DNA from: JANXQZ01 sp038225555
GTDB lineage: Bacteria; Acidobacteriota; Terriglobia; Bryobacterales; Bryobacteraceae
Direction of reading: 5' to 3'
Length of the DNA: 64,000 nt
Assembly: GCA_038225555.1 (NCBI GenBank)
Contig: JBBRRB010000005.1
Location: 124,001-188,000, forward strand
Shown: in pieces, positions 24,281-32,843 of the stretch
Layout of the letters: each line of letters opens with the position of its first letter
Position numbering within the stretch: position 1 is the stretch's first letter
Translations under genes and position numbers: made by a program
Notes under the pieces: generated by a model
What the model was told of the DNA's origin: nothing
The model's database searches: none
The model's input: only the letters and a program-made list of their open reading frames with translations

Positions 24281-27200
24281 CTAGTCTCCAGTGGCGACGG
24301 CCTCTGTGGTCCGCGGCACTCGCGACCAGAGGCGCAGGTGGGCTAAGTCGTCGAACAGCGAATAGGCGACTGGCGTCACCAGCAGCGTGAGGATAAGGCA
24401 CATCGTCTGTCCTCCGATGACGACAATGGCGACCGTGCGTCGCGAGCCCGAGCCTGCGCCTCCCCCCAGAGCCAGCGGGATCATGCCCGCCACCAAGGCT
24501 GCCGTTGTCATCAGAATGGGGCGCAGTCGATCCTCGCATCCACGCATGATCGCTTCCAGCCTCGGAACACCCTCGCGGCGCAGCGACTTGATATGGTCAA
24601 TTTGAAGAATCGAATTTTTCTTCACGATTCCGAAGAGGACCAGAATTCCGAGCGACGTGTAGATGATCGAGAAATTCTCGTGCGTTAGGGCCAGCGATAG
24701 CAACGCGAACGGCACGGAGAGCGGCAGGCTGATTAGAATCGTGATCGGATCGATAAAGCTCTCAAACTGGGCGGCCAGAATCATGTACATGAACACGAAT
24801 GAGAGCATGAAGGCGAAGATGAACAGGCCAACAGCCCGACCGAACTCCTTGCTGCGGCCGAGCAGGCCCGTTCGATACTCGGGCGACAGATTCATGTCCC
24901 TCACTTGCTGCTCCACGATCGGGATCACATTGCTGAGCGCCTGGCCATTTACGAGATTGGCGGAGATCATGATCTGGCGTTGACGGTTGTAGCGTTCGAT
25001 CTGAGTGGGCCCAGTGGCCTCCTCCAAATTGGCGACGTTCGAAACTGCTACGTTCCCGAGGGTGACGGAGGGCACGAACAGCCGGTTCAGAGCAGATGGC
25101 GTGGTGCGAAACGCCTTGTCAACGCGAAGCTGGACGTCATAGCGGTCGTCCCCCTCGCGATAAGTTGTCACTTGCGTGTCGCCTCCCACCAACGTTCGAA
25201 GCGCGGTGGCTACTGACGAAACGTTGACATTCAGATCGGAAGCTTTATCGCGATTGATGCGGACGCGCAGTTCCGGCTTGCCAGCTTCGTACGAGCTGTC
25301 GATGTCGGTAACCCCCGGAATTGAGCCCAAGCTCTTCTTGACCGACGCGGCGTACTTGTCCAACTGGTTGAGGTCGGGGCCTTGCAGGAAAAATTGGAAG
25401 TCGGCCTGAGGACCGGCCCCCTGAAAAAGAGCGGGCAGCTGGACCGCAATCACCATATCGTGAAATTTTTTCAACTTCGCTCGGGCAGCGCCCATCAATT
25501 CGACTTGCGTCTCCTTGCGTTTGTCGAATGGCACGAGTTCGAGCAGGATTGAGCCGCGATCGACTTGCTTGCGCGCATCGGCGCCGAGCGTGGTGAGCAT
25601 GTTCCTTACGCCTGGCAAGGTCTTCAGTTCCGCTTCGAGCGACTTCATCGCGCTATTGCTGCCTTCGAGAGACGAGCCTGGAGGCAGGCGCACGGTGACC
25701 TCGAATTCATTCTGATCGTCCACCGGAAGAAAGTCCTTTCCGATAATCATGAACAACGGAATCGTAGAGAGGAACACGAGGCACGCCACGCCGACGATCA
25801 CCCAGCGGTGATTCATTGACCAACGCAGCAGGCTCTTGTAAGGCACGTCGAAGATGCGGAAAATGATCGTGTCCTTGGTGTCGTGCTTCTTCTTCGACGG
25901 TTTGAGAAAGCGCGAGCACAACATGGGAGTCAAGGTGAAGCTGACCAGCAGCGAAACCATGATCGCGAACGCGGCCGTATACCCGAAGCTGGACATGAAG
26001 CGCCCTACGATGCCGCTCATCAGCGCGATCGGAAGAAAAATGATCGCGAGGCTGAGCGTGGTGGCGAGTACGGCAAGGCCGATATCTTTCGTGCCCGCAA
26101 GCGCCGCTTCATAGGGCGACATATTCTTCTCTTCCATGAAGCGGAAAATATTCTCGAGCACCACGATGGCATCGTCGATCACGATACCGACCATCAGCAC
26201 CAAGGCCAGCATGGTGATCTGGTTTAGCGTGAAGCCCATCAGGTTCATCAGCGTGTACGTGGAGATGATGGAGGTGGGGATCGCGACGGCCGTGATCAGC
26301 GTGGAGCGCCAGCTTCGGATGAATAGAAACACGATGACGGAGGCCAGAATGCCGCCCAGAATCAGGTGCTCTTGCACGGCCTGGAACGCGTCGGAAATGA
26401 ACCCGGATTGATCGCGCGTGTAGGTGATTTTTACGTCCGGCGGCAAAACGGTCTTCAACTGGTCGATGCGGCTCTTCACCGCTTGAATCACCGCCAGCGT
26501 GTTGGAGCCTTCCTGCTTGCGGACTTCGAGCACCACTGCGGGCAGCCCGTCCAGGCGCGCCATGGACCGGGGTTCTTCGTAGCCGTCGACCACGCTCCCA
26601 ACATCAGTCACGCGGACGGGCTTGCCGGCCACGTTGGCGACAATGATGCGCTCAAAATCCTGGGGGCGTTCCACGCGGCCGAGCGTTCTTAAGGAAAGTT
26701 CGCGGGACCCTTGATCCACGCGCCCGCCGGGGATCTCGACGTTTTGAGACGCAAGCGCATTGCGGATCTGATCGATGTTCAAGTTATAGGAGTAGAGCTT
26801 TTCGCCGTCAAGCCAGACCTGGATTTGACGCTGCCGGTCACCGACGAACGTCACTTGGCCCACCCCGTTGAGGGACTCGATATTCTTCTTGATGCGGTCG
26901 TCCACCATCTTGGTGGTCTCGCGCAGATCGCGGGGCGAGGAGACAACCACGTCGAGAACTGGCGTGGCATCGGTGGCGAGTTTCTGAACGATAGGCGGAT
27001 CGGTGTCCTTCGGCATCTGGCCGAGGATGGCGGAGACGCGATCCCGAACTTCCTGCGCCGCGACGTCGCCATTCTTCTCGAGCACGAACGTGATGAAGAC
27101 TTGAGAAACGCCTTCTGCGGAAGTGGAGCGCAATTCATCGATTCCGCTAATCGTATTCACCGCTTCCTCAATTCGCTTGGTGACCTGAGTCTCTACTTCT

Positions 27201-27373
27201 TCGGGCGCCGCGCCTCGAAGAGTGGTTGTGATGGTGACGGTGGGGAAATCGATTTTCGGAAAATAATCGACACCCAGATTGCGATATGCGGCGAAGCCCA
27301 GCACCACCAGGCACATGATCAGCATGGTGGCGAAAACGGGTCGGCGAATACAGACGGCTGCCAGTGTTTGCAT
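24281..27373 (-). CDS. RND multidrug efflux permease (HAE1/AcrB type)
   Basis: A 1030-residue inner-membrane RND transporter that drives drug export by proton exchange. Family features include the N-terminus RRPVFATMLIMCLVVLGF, porter-domain NVEIPGGRVD, helix-4 proton-relay region with two Asp in LVLMVGIVIDDAIVVLENI, and the second-half ILQIDHIKSLRREG. Length matches AcrB/MdtB-type pumps. It is 3 bp downstream of the adaptor stop, and its stop is 1 bp before the TolC ATG, so all three are one transcript with tight coupling. Confidence 0.95.
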   Translation of the reverse strand: MQTLAAVCIRRPVFATMLIMCLVVLGFAAYRNLGVDYFPKIDFPTVTITTTLRGAAPEEVETQVTKRIEEAVNTISGIDELRSTSAEGVSQVFITFVLEKNGDVAAQEVRDRVSAILGQMPKDTDPPIVQKLATDATPVLDVVVSSPRDLRETTKMVDDRIKKNIESLNGVGQVTFVGDRQRQIQVWLDGEKLYSYNLNIDQIRNALASQNVEIPGGRVDQGSRELSLRTLGRVERPQDFERIIVANVAGKPVRVTDVGSVVDGYEEPRSMARLDGLPAVVLEVRKQEGSNTLAVIQAVKSRIDQLKTVLPPDVKITYTRDQSGFISDAFQAVQEHLILGGILASVIVFLFIRSWRSTLITAVAIPTSIISTYTLMNLMGFTLNQITMLALVLMVGIVIDDAIVVLENIFRFMEEKNMSPYEAALAGTKDIGLAVLATTLSLAIIFLPIALMSGIVGRFMSSFGYTAAFAIMVSLLVSFTLTPMLCSRFLKPSKKKHDTKDTIIFRIFDVPYKSLLRWSMNHRWVIVGVACLVFLSTIPLFMIIGKDFLPVDDQNEFEVTVRLPPGSSLEGSNSAMKSLEAELKTLPGVRNMLTTLGADARKQVDRGSILLELVPFDKRKETQVELMGAARAKLKKFHDMVIAVQLPALFQGAGPQADFQFFLQGPDLNQLDKYAASVKKSLGSIPGVTDIDSSYEAGKPELRVRINRDKASDLNVNVSSVATALRTLVGGDTQVTTYREGDDRYDVQLRVDKAFRTTPSALNRLFVPSVTLGNVAVSNVANLEEATGPTQIERYNRQRQIMISANLVNGQALSNVIPIVEQQVRDMNLSPEYRTGLLGRSKEFGRAVGLFIFAFMLSFVFMYMILAAQFESFIDPITILISLPLSVPFALLSLALTHENFSIIYTSLGILVLFGIVKKNSILQIDHIKSLRREGVPRLEAIMRGCEDRLRPILMTTAALVAGMIPLALGGGAGSGSRRTVAIVVIGGQTMCLILTLLVTPVAYSLFDDLAHLRLWSRVPRTTEAVATGD

Positions 27374-27376
27374 TTC

Positions 27377-28594
27377 TTATAACCCCGCTCTCGCCGAGGC
27401 GTTGACCTCGGTTCCATTGATCAGAACGGAGAGGCCTGTAACCGCCACCATTTCTCCAGCATGGATCTGGTCGGCTGGAACTTCCGTCCAGCCCTCGTAG
27501 GTCTGGCCCGGCGGAACACGCAGCTCGACGGCGTGCCCGTTCCGAATCACGAACGCCTTGGTCAGGCCCGCCACCGTGTAGAGCGCCTGCGTGGGAATCA
27601 CCGTGATCTCGGCGTTGCGTGACGTGACCAGCAGAACCTGAACGAACATGCCTGGCCGGAGCCGCGCATCCGATTCGGTCAAGCGGGCTTCCGCCGTGAG
27701 TACGCGCGATTTGGAATCGAGTGCCGGATTCAACTGACGAACCACGGCGTGAAACTGCTTGTCTGGAATCGCGTCGGTAGTGAACGTGAGCGAGGTGCCG
27801 ATCCGAATCCCTCCAGCTGCCGATTCGGGAATGTCGGCGATGAGGCGCAGGGGGGTGGACTTCACGAGCGTGAGAACGGTAGTGTTCTCCTTGATGTACT
27901 GGCCGACGGAGACCAGCTTCTGCGCGATGGCTCCATCGAAGGGCGCACGAACCACCGTGTCATTCAGCCGCTTTTGGGCGAGTTTCATGTCGGCCCGGAT
28001 CGAATCGAGCGAAGCGAGTTGGCCACGCATGTCGTCGCGCGTCATTTCGAATGCCGCCTGTCTAGCTCGGTAGGCCTTCTCGAGTTCGGTGAAACGCTCC
28101 TGCGAGATATCGCCGGACTTGACGAGCTTCGCGGCGCTGTCGAATTTGGAACGCGAATCGTCCAGTTGAGCCTGCGCCTGGCGCATGGAGGCCGTAGAAT
28201 CCGACGTGTCTTGTCCGGGTGACAAACCGAGGCGCGCGTAAGCCTGAGCCAGGGCGGCCTTGCTGCGATCAAAGGCGAACTGATACTCCTGCTTGTCGAG
28301 CTCGGCTAGAATGTCTCCCTTGTGAACTGTCTGGCCGAAATCGGTCTTCATGGCGGAGACTCGTCCGGCGACTTCGAAACTGACATTCACCGATTCATCG
28401 GGGCTGAGCGATCCGGTGATTGAGATCGCTTTGTCGATGCGACGCGTGGCGGCCGCGACCGTTTTCACCGCCACTGGCTCGGGTTTTGAAGCGGCGAGCG
28501 CGCTGGTTTTCGCAGGCTGTTTTGCGCAGGCGGCGAATAGGATCGGGAGCAGGGCAGCCGGCAAAAGGCGACCGGCCGCGCTACGGCTTATCAT
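27377..28594 (-). CDS. RND periplasmic adaptor lipoprotein (MFP)
   Basis: A 405-residue membrane-fusion protein. The signal ends in a lipobox (LLPILFAAC) for lipid anchoring. The barrel-sandwich halves are SVNVSFEVAGRVSAMKTDFG and VVRAPFDGAIAQKLVSVGQY, flanking a helical hairpin (residues about 95-190) followed by beta-barrel and membrane-proximal domains. It links the RND pump to TolC. The first 14 bp overlap the end of the TetR gene, so the whole pump is controlled from the TetR promoter. Confidence 0.93.
   Translation of the reverse strand: MISRSAAGRLLPAALLPILFAACAKQPAKTSALAASKPEPVAVKTVAAATRRIDKAISITGSLSPDESVNVSFEVAGRVSAMKTDFGQTVHKGDILAELDKQEYQFAFDRSKAALAQAYARLGLSPGQDTSDSTASMRQAQAQLDDSRSKFDSAAKLVKSGDISQERFTELEKAYRARQAAFEMTRDDMRGQLASLDSIRADMKLAQKRLNDTVVRAPFDGAIAQKLVSVGQYIKENTTVLTLVKSTPLRLIADIPESAAGGIRIGTSLTFTTDAIPDKQFHAVVRQLNPALDSKSRVLTAEARLTESDARLRPGMFVQVLLVTSRNAEITVIPTQALYTVAGLTKAFVIRNGHAVELRVPPGQTYEGWTEVPADQIHAGEMVAVTGLSVLINGTEVNASARAGL
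28552..28584. repeat. 33-bp GC-rich repeat, copy 2
   Basis: Second copy of the repeat at 24225-24257, here overlapping the end of the TetR gene and encoding SAAGRLLPAAL of the adaptor's lipoprotein signal on the minus strand. The core contains short inverted arms GCCGG/CCGGC, as in REP-like elements. Confidence 0.55.
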
Positions 28595-29198
28595 TTTGAA
28601 TCCCTCTCAAGAAGATGCTGACCATGCCTTCGACCACTGCATTGCGATCGAGGGACGGTTCGTGGCAGGGATGAAGCATGCGCCCCATCCCGTAATGGGC
28701 GACCATGCCCATAAAACTGTTTGCGATAAAGGCCGGGTTCATGGAGCGAAAAGCGTGCTGCTCGATACGGCGTTCGATGTAACGGACAACTGCTTGCTCA
28801 AAGCCGCAGGCTTGCCGCTCGTGAAAGAGGTCGGAGAGCTCGTGGCGCTCCAGACTGCTAAAGAGCAGCAGGCGCAAGTAGGCCGGATCTTCTTCGTGGA
28901 AGCGGAGAATGAGGCTCGCCAAATGGGTGAAAAATCCGTAGTCGTCACCCGTTTCGAGGAAGCTTTCGACTTGAGCCAGGACCTTTCCAACACCGTTCGA
29001 TTTTCTATCGATGATGGCTGCGTAAAGTTCGCTCTTGGTGGCGAAATGCTGGTAAAGGACAGGTTCGCTGACACCGGCCGCAGCCGCAAGTTCCCGCGTG
29101 GTAGTGCCCCTGAAACCCTTTTCGGAGAATACCTTGAGAGCGCTTTCAACGATCGCGGCACGGCGTTCGAGGGCGGTAAGTTTGGGGGCGGCGCTCAT
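28581..29198 (-). CDS. TetR-family regulator of efflux operon
   Basis: A 205-residue TetR repressor. The N-terminal HTH reads AAIVESALKVFSEKGFRGTT, then ELAAAAGVSEPVLYQHFATK; the C-terminal ligand domain is helical. It is the first gene of a four-gene operon (TetR, adaptor, pump, TolC) and overlaps the adaptor by 14 bp. ATG 29198 is preferred; a GTG at 29225 is in frame but would place the operator inside the gene. Two TTAGT-N4-ACTAA sites lie directly upstream. Confidence 0.92.
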   Translation of the reverse strand: MSAAPKLTALERRAAIVESALKVFSEKGFRGTTTRELAAAAGVSEPVLYQHFATKSELYAAIIDRKSNGVGKVLAQVESFLETGDDYGFFTHLASLILRFHEEDPAYLRLLLFSSLERHELSDLFHERQACGFEQAVVRYIERRIEQHAFRSMNPAFIANSFMGMVAHYGMGRMLHPCHEPSLDRNAVVEGMVSIFLRGIQNDKP

Positions 29199-29199
29199 G

Positions 29200-29228
29200 T
29201 TAGTGATTACTAAGTTAGTAAACACTAA
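29200..29228. promoter_or_regulatory. Tandem TetR operator sites
   Basis: Two adjacent dyads of the form TTAGT-N4-ACTAA: 29200-29213 (TTAGTGATTACTAA) and 29215-29228 (TTAGTAAACACTAA). They begin 1 bp before the TetR ATG and fit cooperative binding of two TetR dimers, so the efflux operon is very likely autorepressed. Confidence 0.75.
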
Positions 29229-29335
29229 TCTGAAAGATTTGTCAACAGCCCGGCCGGTTCAGTCTTCGCTTTGCGTCGGATTTTGGCGGGTAAGTTCCCG
29301 GTATTGCGCTTTGAAAGTCAGAGGAGAGAAACTGT

Positions 29336-29986
29336 ATGACTTTCAATCAATGCGCGATCGCAGACACACAAGAGGCCCGTGAGATGGTGTACCGTCTTCG
29401 CTATGAATGTTACCGGAGGAAGGGATCGATCGATCCCCGGCCTGACGAGCAATTCTCGGACAGCTTCGATGCAAAGCCGAACAGCTTCAGCTTCCTTGTT
29501 CGCAATGCCGAGGAAGCTCTGGCGACCGTTCGAATCAGCGTCGTGCGGCCAGCGGAGGGCTGGGACGATTCGCCCGTTCGGCATGTATTCGGCGATCATC
29601 CGGTGTTTCAGGGAATCGCGCGGGAGTCATTCGTGGAGGCGAGCCGGCTGTGCTTCGGACAGTCCGCGCGCCGCGACGCGTTTGTGGGATTGCTCGGGAA
29701 CATGGCCGCTTTGGCAGAGTTATACAGCGTGGAATGGCTGATCGCTTGCCCGCGCGTGGAACACGCTCCGATCTATCAGCGCATGTTCGGATTCAAGCCG
29801 CTGGCCGCGCCGCGCCAGTACTTCGGGGTGAAGTTTGAAACTCAGTTGCTGGGCGTGAGGAGATCGGACTTGCAGGAATATGTCAGCGAAATGAGACCGA
29901 TGCGCAACGCCTGGAAAGCGGCCTTCGAGCAGCTCGCCCGCGCTGCGAATTGTGGAGAACTCACCGCCCTCCGCCAAGCGGCATGA
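29336..29986 (+). CDS. FeeM-like N-acyltransferase (autoinducer-synthase fold)
   Basis: A 216-residue GNAT-like protein starting MTFNQCAIADTQEAREMVYR, with LRYECYRRKGSIDPRPDEQF, then DSFDAKPNSFSFLVR, ATVRISVVRP and FVEASRLCF. This pattern (MVYRLRYECY, D.FD...F.V, ATVR) is that of FeeM N-acyl amino acid synthases and distant LuxI-type synthases, which use acyl-ACP as donor. GAGGAGAGAAACTGT precedes the ATG. It stands alone and points toward, but does not overlap, the gene at 29994. The product, an N-acyl amino acid or a signal, is inferred from the family. Confidence 0.72.
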   Translation: MTFNQCAIADTQEAREMVYRLRYECYRRKGSIDPRPDEQFSDSFDAKPNSFSFLVRNAEEALATVRISVVRPAEGWDDSPVRHVFGDHPVFQGIARESFVEASRLCFGQSARRDAFVGLLGNMAALAELYSVEWLIACPRVEHAPIYQRMFGFKPLAAPRQYFGVKFETQLLGVRRSDLQEYVSEMRPMRNAWKAAFEQLARAANCGELTALRQAA

Positions 29987-29993
29987 ATGCCAG

Positions 29994-30830
29994 CTAATGC
30001 TTTACGCCGCGCACCGCAGCTAGCCAATTCTTCTTCAAGTCTTCGGGAGCCTTGGCGGTCGCGCTCGCAAGCTCCGCGTTGAAATCCTGACAGTGAGCCA
30101 GAGCGTTGACCTTGTCGACCCCGGCCAGCGACACGAGATACTTTACCAGCGATTGCGCCAATACGTAAAAGGGCGCTCCCACGGCGTGCCGTTCCTCCAC
30201 GATGTCGGGCGGTTCGCCTCCTTCTAGAACGAAAGGCAGAACGGACTGCCCATTGGGAGAAGCCAGCCAGCGTGCCGCGTCCGCATCCACTCCGCGATTC
30301 CCGTGTCTGGCGAACACTGCCGCATCATACCCGCCCACGTTTTCGCTGATGTAGCTTTGCATCCAGGACGCATACCCTTCGCTGAACCACATAGGACACG
30401 CATTGCACTGTGCCAGGATATGCGTCGTCTCATGCAGATAAGGAGCGGCCTTCTTCTGAACCCGCCAAGCGGGGAGGAATACGGAACGTCCGCGGGATCG
30501 TCCTATGTCGATCTTGGCACCGACGAAATAGAAGATCCTGCCGGTCTGCGCTCGTCGGCGATCAAGTGGGAGCTTGAGGATGTCTTCTATATCTTTGATC
30601 CCTTGATTGACCAGATCAGAGAACGCATCCATCTCTTCTGTGGAGAGAGCGTCTTTCTCGAAGTAGAGACTGGCACTGTCGCGGTCGCAACGAACACCCT
30701 CCGCGCGAAGCTCTTGCATTATTTCCCGGTCATTCATCCAGGTCCCTTGCGGGGCTCCTTTAGAGGGTAAAAGGAGAAGGACGACCAAGCACGCGAACAA
30801 CGCCCGTCCTGATACCAAGTGCAGCCTCAT
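29994..30830 (-). CDS. Exported HExxH metallopeptidase-like protein
   Basis: A 278-residue exported protein: signal MRLHLVSGRALFACLVVLLL, then a domain with YLHETTHILAQC (His133, Glu134, His137) and WFSEGYASWMQ (Glu151), a gluzincin-type HExxH...E arrangement as in peptidase-MA/DUF1570-like proteins. Two cysteines (QCNACP) sit between. Start 30830 is chosen for the signal peptide; the frame extends to 30899 into the secretin gene. It lies 29 bp downstream of the secretin stop and is probably in one operon with it. Confidence 0.7.
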   Translation of the reverse strand: MRLHLVSGRALFACLVVLLLLPSKGAPQGTWMNDREIMQELRAEGVRCDRDSASLYFEKDALSTEEMDAFSDLVNQGIKDIEDILKLPLDRRRAQTGRIFYFVGAKIDIGRSRGRSVFLPAWRVQKKAAPYLHETTHILAQCNACPMWFSEGYASWMQSYISENVGGYDAAVFARHGNRGVDADAARWLASPNGQSVLPFVLEGGEPPDIVEERHAVGAPFYVLAQSLVKYLVSLAGVDKVNALAHCQDFNAELASATAKAPEDLKKNWLAAVRGVKH

Positions 30831-30859
30831 GGATAATTGTATCCTTTGAGCGGGAGCCG

Positions 30860-32473
30860 CTAGAATGCCGTGCGAGGCCTGGATTCGGTACCGACCCAAG
30901 CAGCCTTCGAAACCGATTCGGTCGGCGGCAGGTTTAACAGATGGGGTTTGAGCACGATTAGAGTCTCTCCTCGATTGCGATTCCCCTTATTATTTCGCAG
31001 CACCGGAACCACCGATAGTCCTGCTATTCCTGAAATCGTCTTCGATTCCGATTCAGTCATCAGTCCCGAAAGAATGGCCCACTCGCCGTTGCGGACCCGG
31101 ACCTTCGATTGGAATTTTCGATTCGAAATTACCGGAATCCCGTCGACGGTCTGGCTTCCTAAGAGCTTGAATTCGGATTCAACTTCCAGGGTCATCTCAT
31201 CCATCCCGTGCACGCGAGGCGTTATCTTGAGCAACAGGCCCAAATCCTCGAAGGTGAAACTCGGGGGAGGGCTGTATGTGGGTCCAGTGCCAGTAGTCGT
31301 GCCCAGGTAAAGGTTCGTCACGATCGGGTATTTGTCGCCCACGTGCAGTGAAGCCGCCTGCTGATCGGAGGTGATAATCTCGGACCGCAGCACCGTCTGG
31401 GAGTTGGATTTGCTGACGTTCAGGAACAGACTCGCATTAGTCACCCCCAGCCCGATCACGCTTTTTCCACCGCCGAACCCGAGGAAATTCGCGAATCCAG
31501 CGGGGTAGACTGCGGACAGGATCGAGCTATGGCCAAACCACACTAACGCGAGGGAGTCTGGGAGGGAGAGTCCATAGGAAAGCGACGAAGTCTCATCGGT
31601 CGTCATAAGCTCCACTTCAATCGCCACCATTGGCCGAGGCTGCATGAGGTCCCGCAACAGCTTCTCCGCCATGCGGACCTTCGACACATGGTCGCGAATC
31701 ATAATGAGGCGGCGCTGGTAATCCACTGTTATGCGCTGGATGTCGAGCGTGCCTCGAATGCCGGTGGCGATCTCCTGCAGCTCCTGAATCGCAAAGGGCT
31801 CCGGAGCGGGAATCACGATCGCGATAGTTCTGTCGAGTTCGGTTCGTTTTTGAACGGTATCGTTGGCGATCAACATCTGCCGAGGGCTCACCGGAATAGC
31901 AAACGAATCGCTCGCCGCCTCAACGGCCCGCATCGCTTCGCGAAAGTTCGCGTCGGTAAGTTGGAGCCGCAGAGTTGTCTTGGGCTCGTAGCCCGCATCG
32001 AAAATGACCTCGAGACCGAAAGCTTTGGCCACTTGTTCGAAAAGTTGTTTGGAATCGCCCTTCAGATCGAAATCCTTGGTCCCGGGATTCCCTTTGAGCT
32101 CGGGCGGCGGCAGGAGCCTTCTGGTTTCGGCGATTTCGAGTTCGCTAATAGAACCGGTCACCGAGGGGTCGAGTTCTGACGACGCTTCCTTGGCCGAAGA
32201 TGGATTGATCGCAACATTCGGGCTGGCGACAGCCGGACGCATGGACTGCGCCTTGCCCCACAATTGGGGATTGGCCGGATCCTTCAGTGCCGCTTCCGAG
32301 TAGAGAATGTAGGCTTTGGTGATTTCCCCAGCCTTCTCGGCTTTTTGCGCTTCTTTGTAGAGCTGCGCGGCGGTTTTCTCTCCCGCGGGCAACAGGGTTG
32401 CCCAAGCCAGCAATACAGCGATGAAGCAAACTCTCACGCGATGTTTGACGCGATCAAGTTGCGGCGCGTGCAT
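30860..32473 (-). CDS. Secretin-like outer-membrane protein (GspD/PilQ family)
   Basis: A 537-residue protein with a signal (VRVCFIAVLLAWATLLPAGE), a TPR-like helical segment (TAAQLYKEAQKAEKAGEITK), an N-terminal ring-building domain (DFDLKGDSKQLFEQVAKAFG, then IFDAGYEPKTTLRL), a second domain (DIQRITVDYQRRLIMIRDHV) and a secretin core with LRSEIITSDQQAASLHVGDK, FEDLGLLLKITPRVHG and WAILSGLMTES. It should form a gated outer-membrane ring. No other type II or IV pilus genes are nearby, so it may be an orphan. Confidence 0.85.
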   Translation of the reverse strand: MHAPQLDRVKHRVRVCFIAVLLAWATLLPAGEKTAAQLYKEAQKAEKAGEITKAYILYSEAALKDPANPQLWGKAQSMRPAVASPNVAINPSSAKEASSELDPSVTGSISELEIAETRRLLPPPELKGNPGTKDFDLKGDSKQLFEQVAKAFGLEVIFDAGYEPKTTLRLQLTDANFREAMRAVEAASDSFAIPVSPRQMLIANDTVQKRTELDRTIAIVIPAPEPFAIQELQEIATGIRGTLDIQRITVDYQRRLIMIRDHVSKVRMAEKLLRDLMQPRPMVAIEVELMTTDETSSLSYGLSLPDSLALVWFGHSSILSAVYPAGFANFLGFGGGKSVIGLGVTNASLFLNVSKSNSQTVLRSEIITSDQQAASLHVGDKYPIVTNLYLGTTTGTGPTYSPPPSFTFEDLGLLLKITPRVHGMDEMTLEVESEFKLLGSQTVDGIPVISNRKFQSKVRVRNGEWAILSGLMTESESKTISGIAGLSVVPVLRNNKGNRNRGETLIVLKPHLLNLPPTESVSKAAWVGTESRPRTAF

Positions 32474-32506
32474 CCCCTGCGCGAAATTAGCGGAATTTAC
32501 GGCGAC

Positions 32507-32737
32507 TCAGGCGACTGGTTGGGCGGCCTTTTTTCGGGTTGCTCGCCGTTTCTCGGCAGGGGGCTGGCGATCGCTTTTCTTCAGATTCGGCAGAACAATC
32601 GACAGCACAAACTTCTTTTCTCCATGATCGTCGAACTTAATCACGACATGTTCTTCGTTGCATGAAACAACGGACCCTAATCCGTATTTGGTGTGCTCGA
32701 TCTGCGCGCTCGGTGCGAATGCTGGTTTGATGGCCAT
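32507..32737 (-). CDS. Small protein with UvrD-C-terminal (Tudor)-like domain
   Basis: A 76-residue protein, AQIEHTKYGLGSVVSCNEEH then VVIKFDDHGEKKFVLSIVLP. The V.H.K.G.G.V....VTV.F...G.KK pattern resembles the Tudor-like C-terminal domain that in UvrD/PcrA helicases contacts RNA polymerase. The tail is Lys/Arg-rich (KRRATRKKAAQ), suggesting nucleic-acid binding. As a stand-alone protein it may bind RNA polymerase or DNA; this is inferred from fold similarity only. Confidence 0.6.
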   Translation of the reverse strand: MAIKPAFAPSAQIEHTKYGLGSVVSCNEEHVVIKFDDHGEKKFVLSIVLPNLKKSDRQPPAEKRRATRKKAAQPVA

Positions 32738-32843
32738 TTGCGAAGTTGTTTACGCCTCTTGAGTATGGTAACATTTTTGCCCGAAATTGTCGAATGGGGT
32801 ATTATCCGCGACCTCAATCTCGAAGAACATCTAGAATGAGTGC

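Noticed and set aside
29198..29225. GTG start at 29225 for the TetR gene
   Set aside because: It would put both operator dyads inside the coding region; ATG 29198 leaves them upstream.
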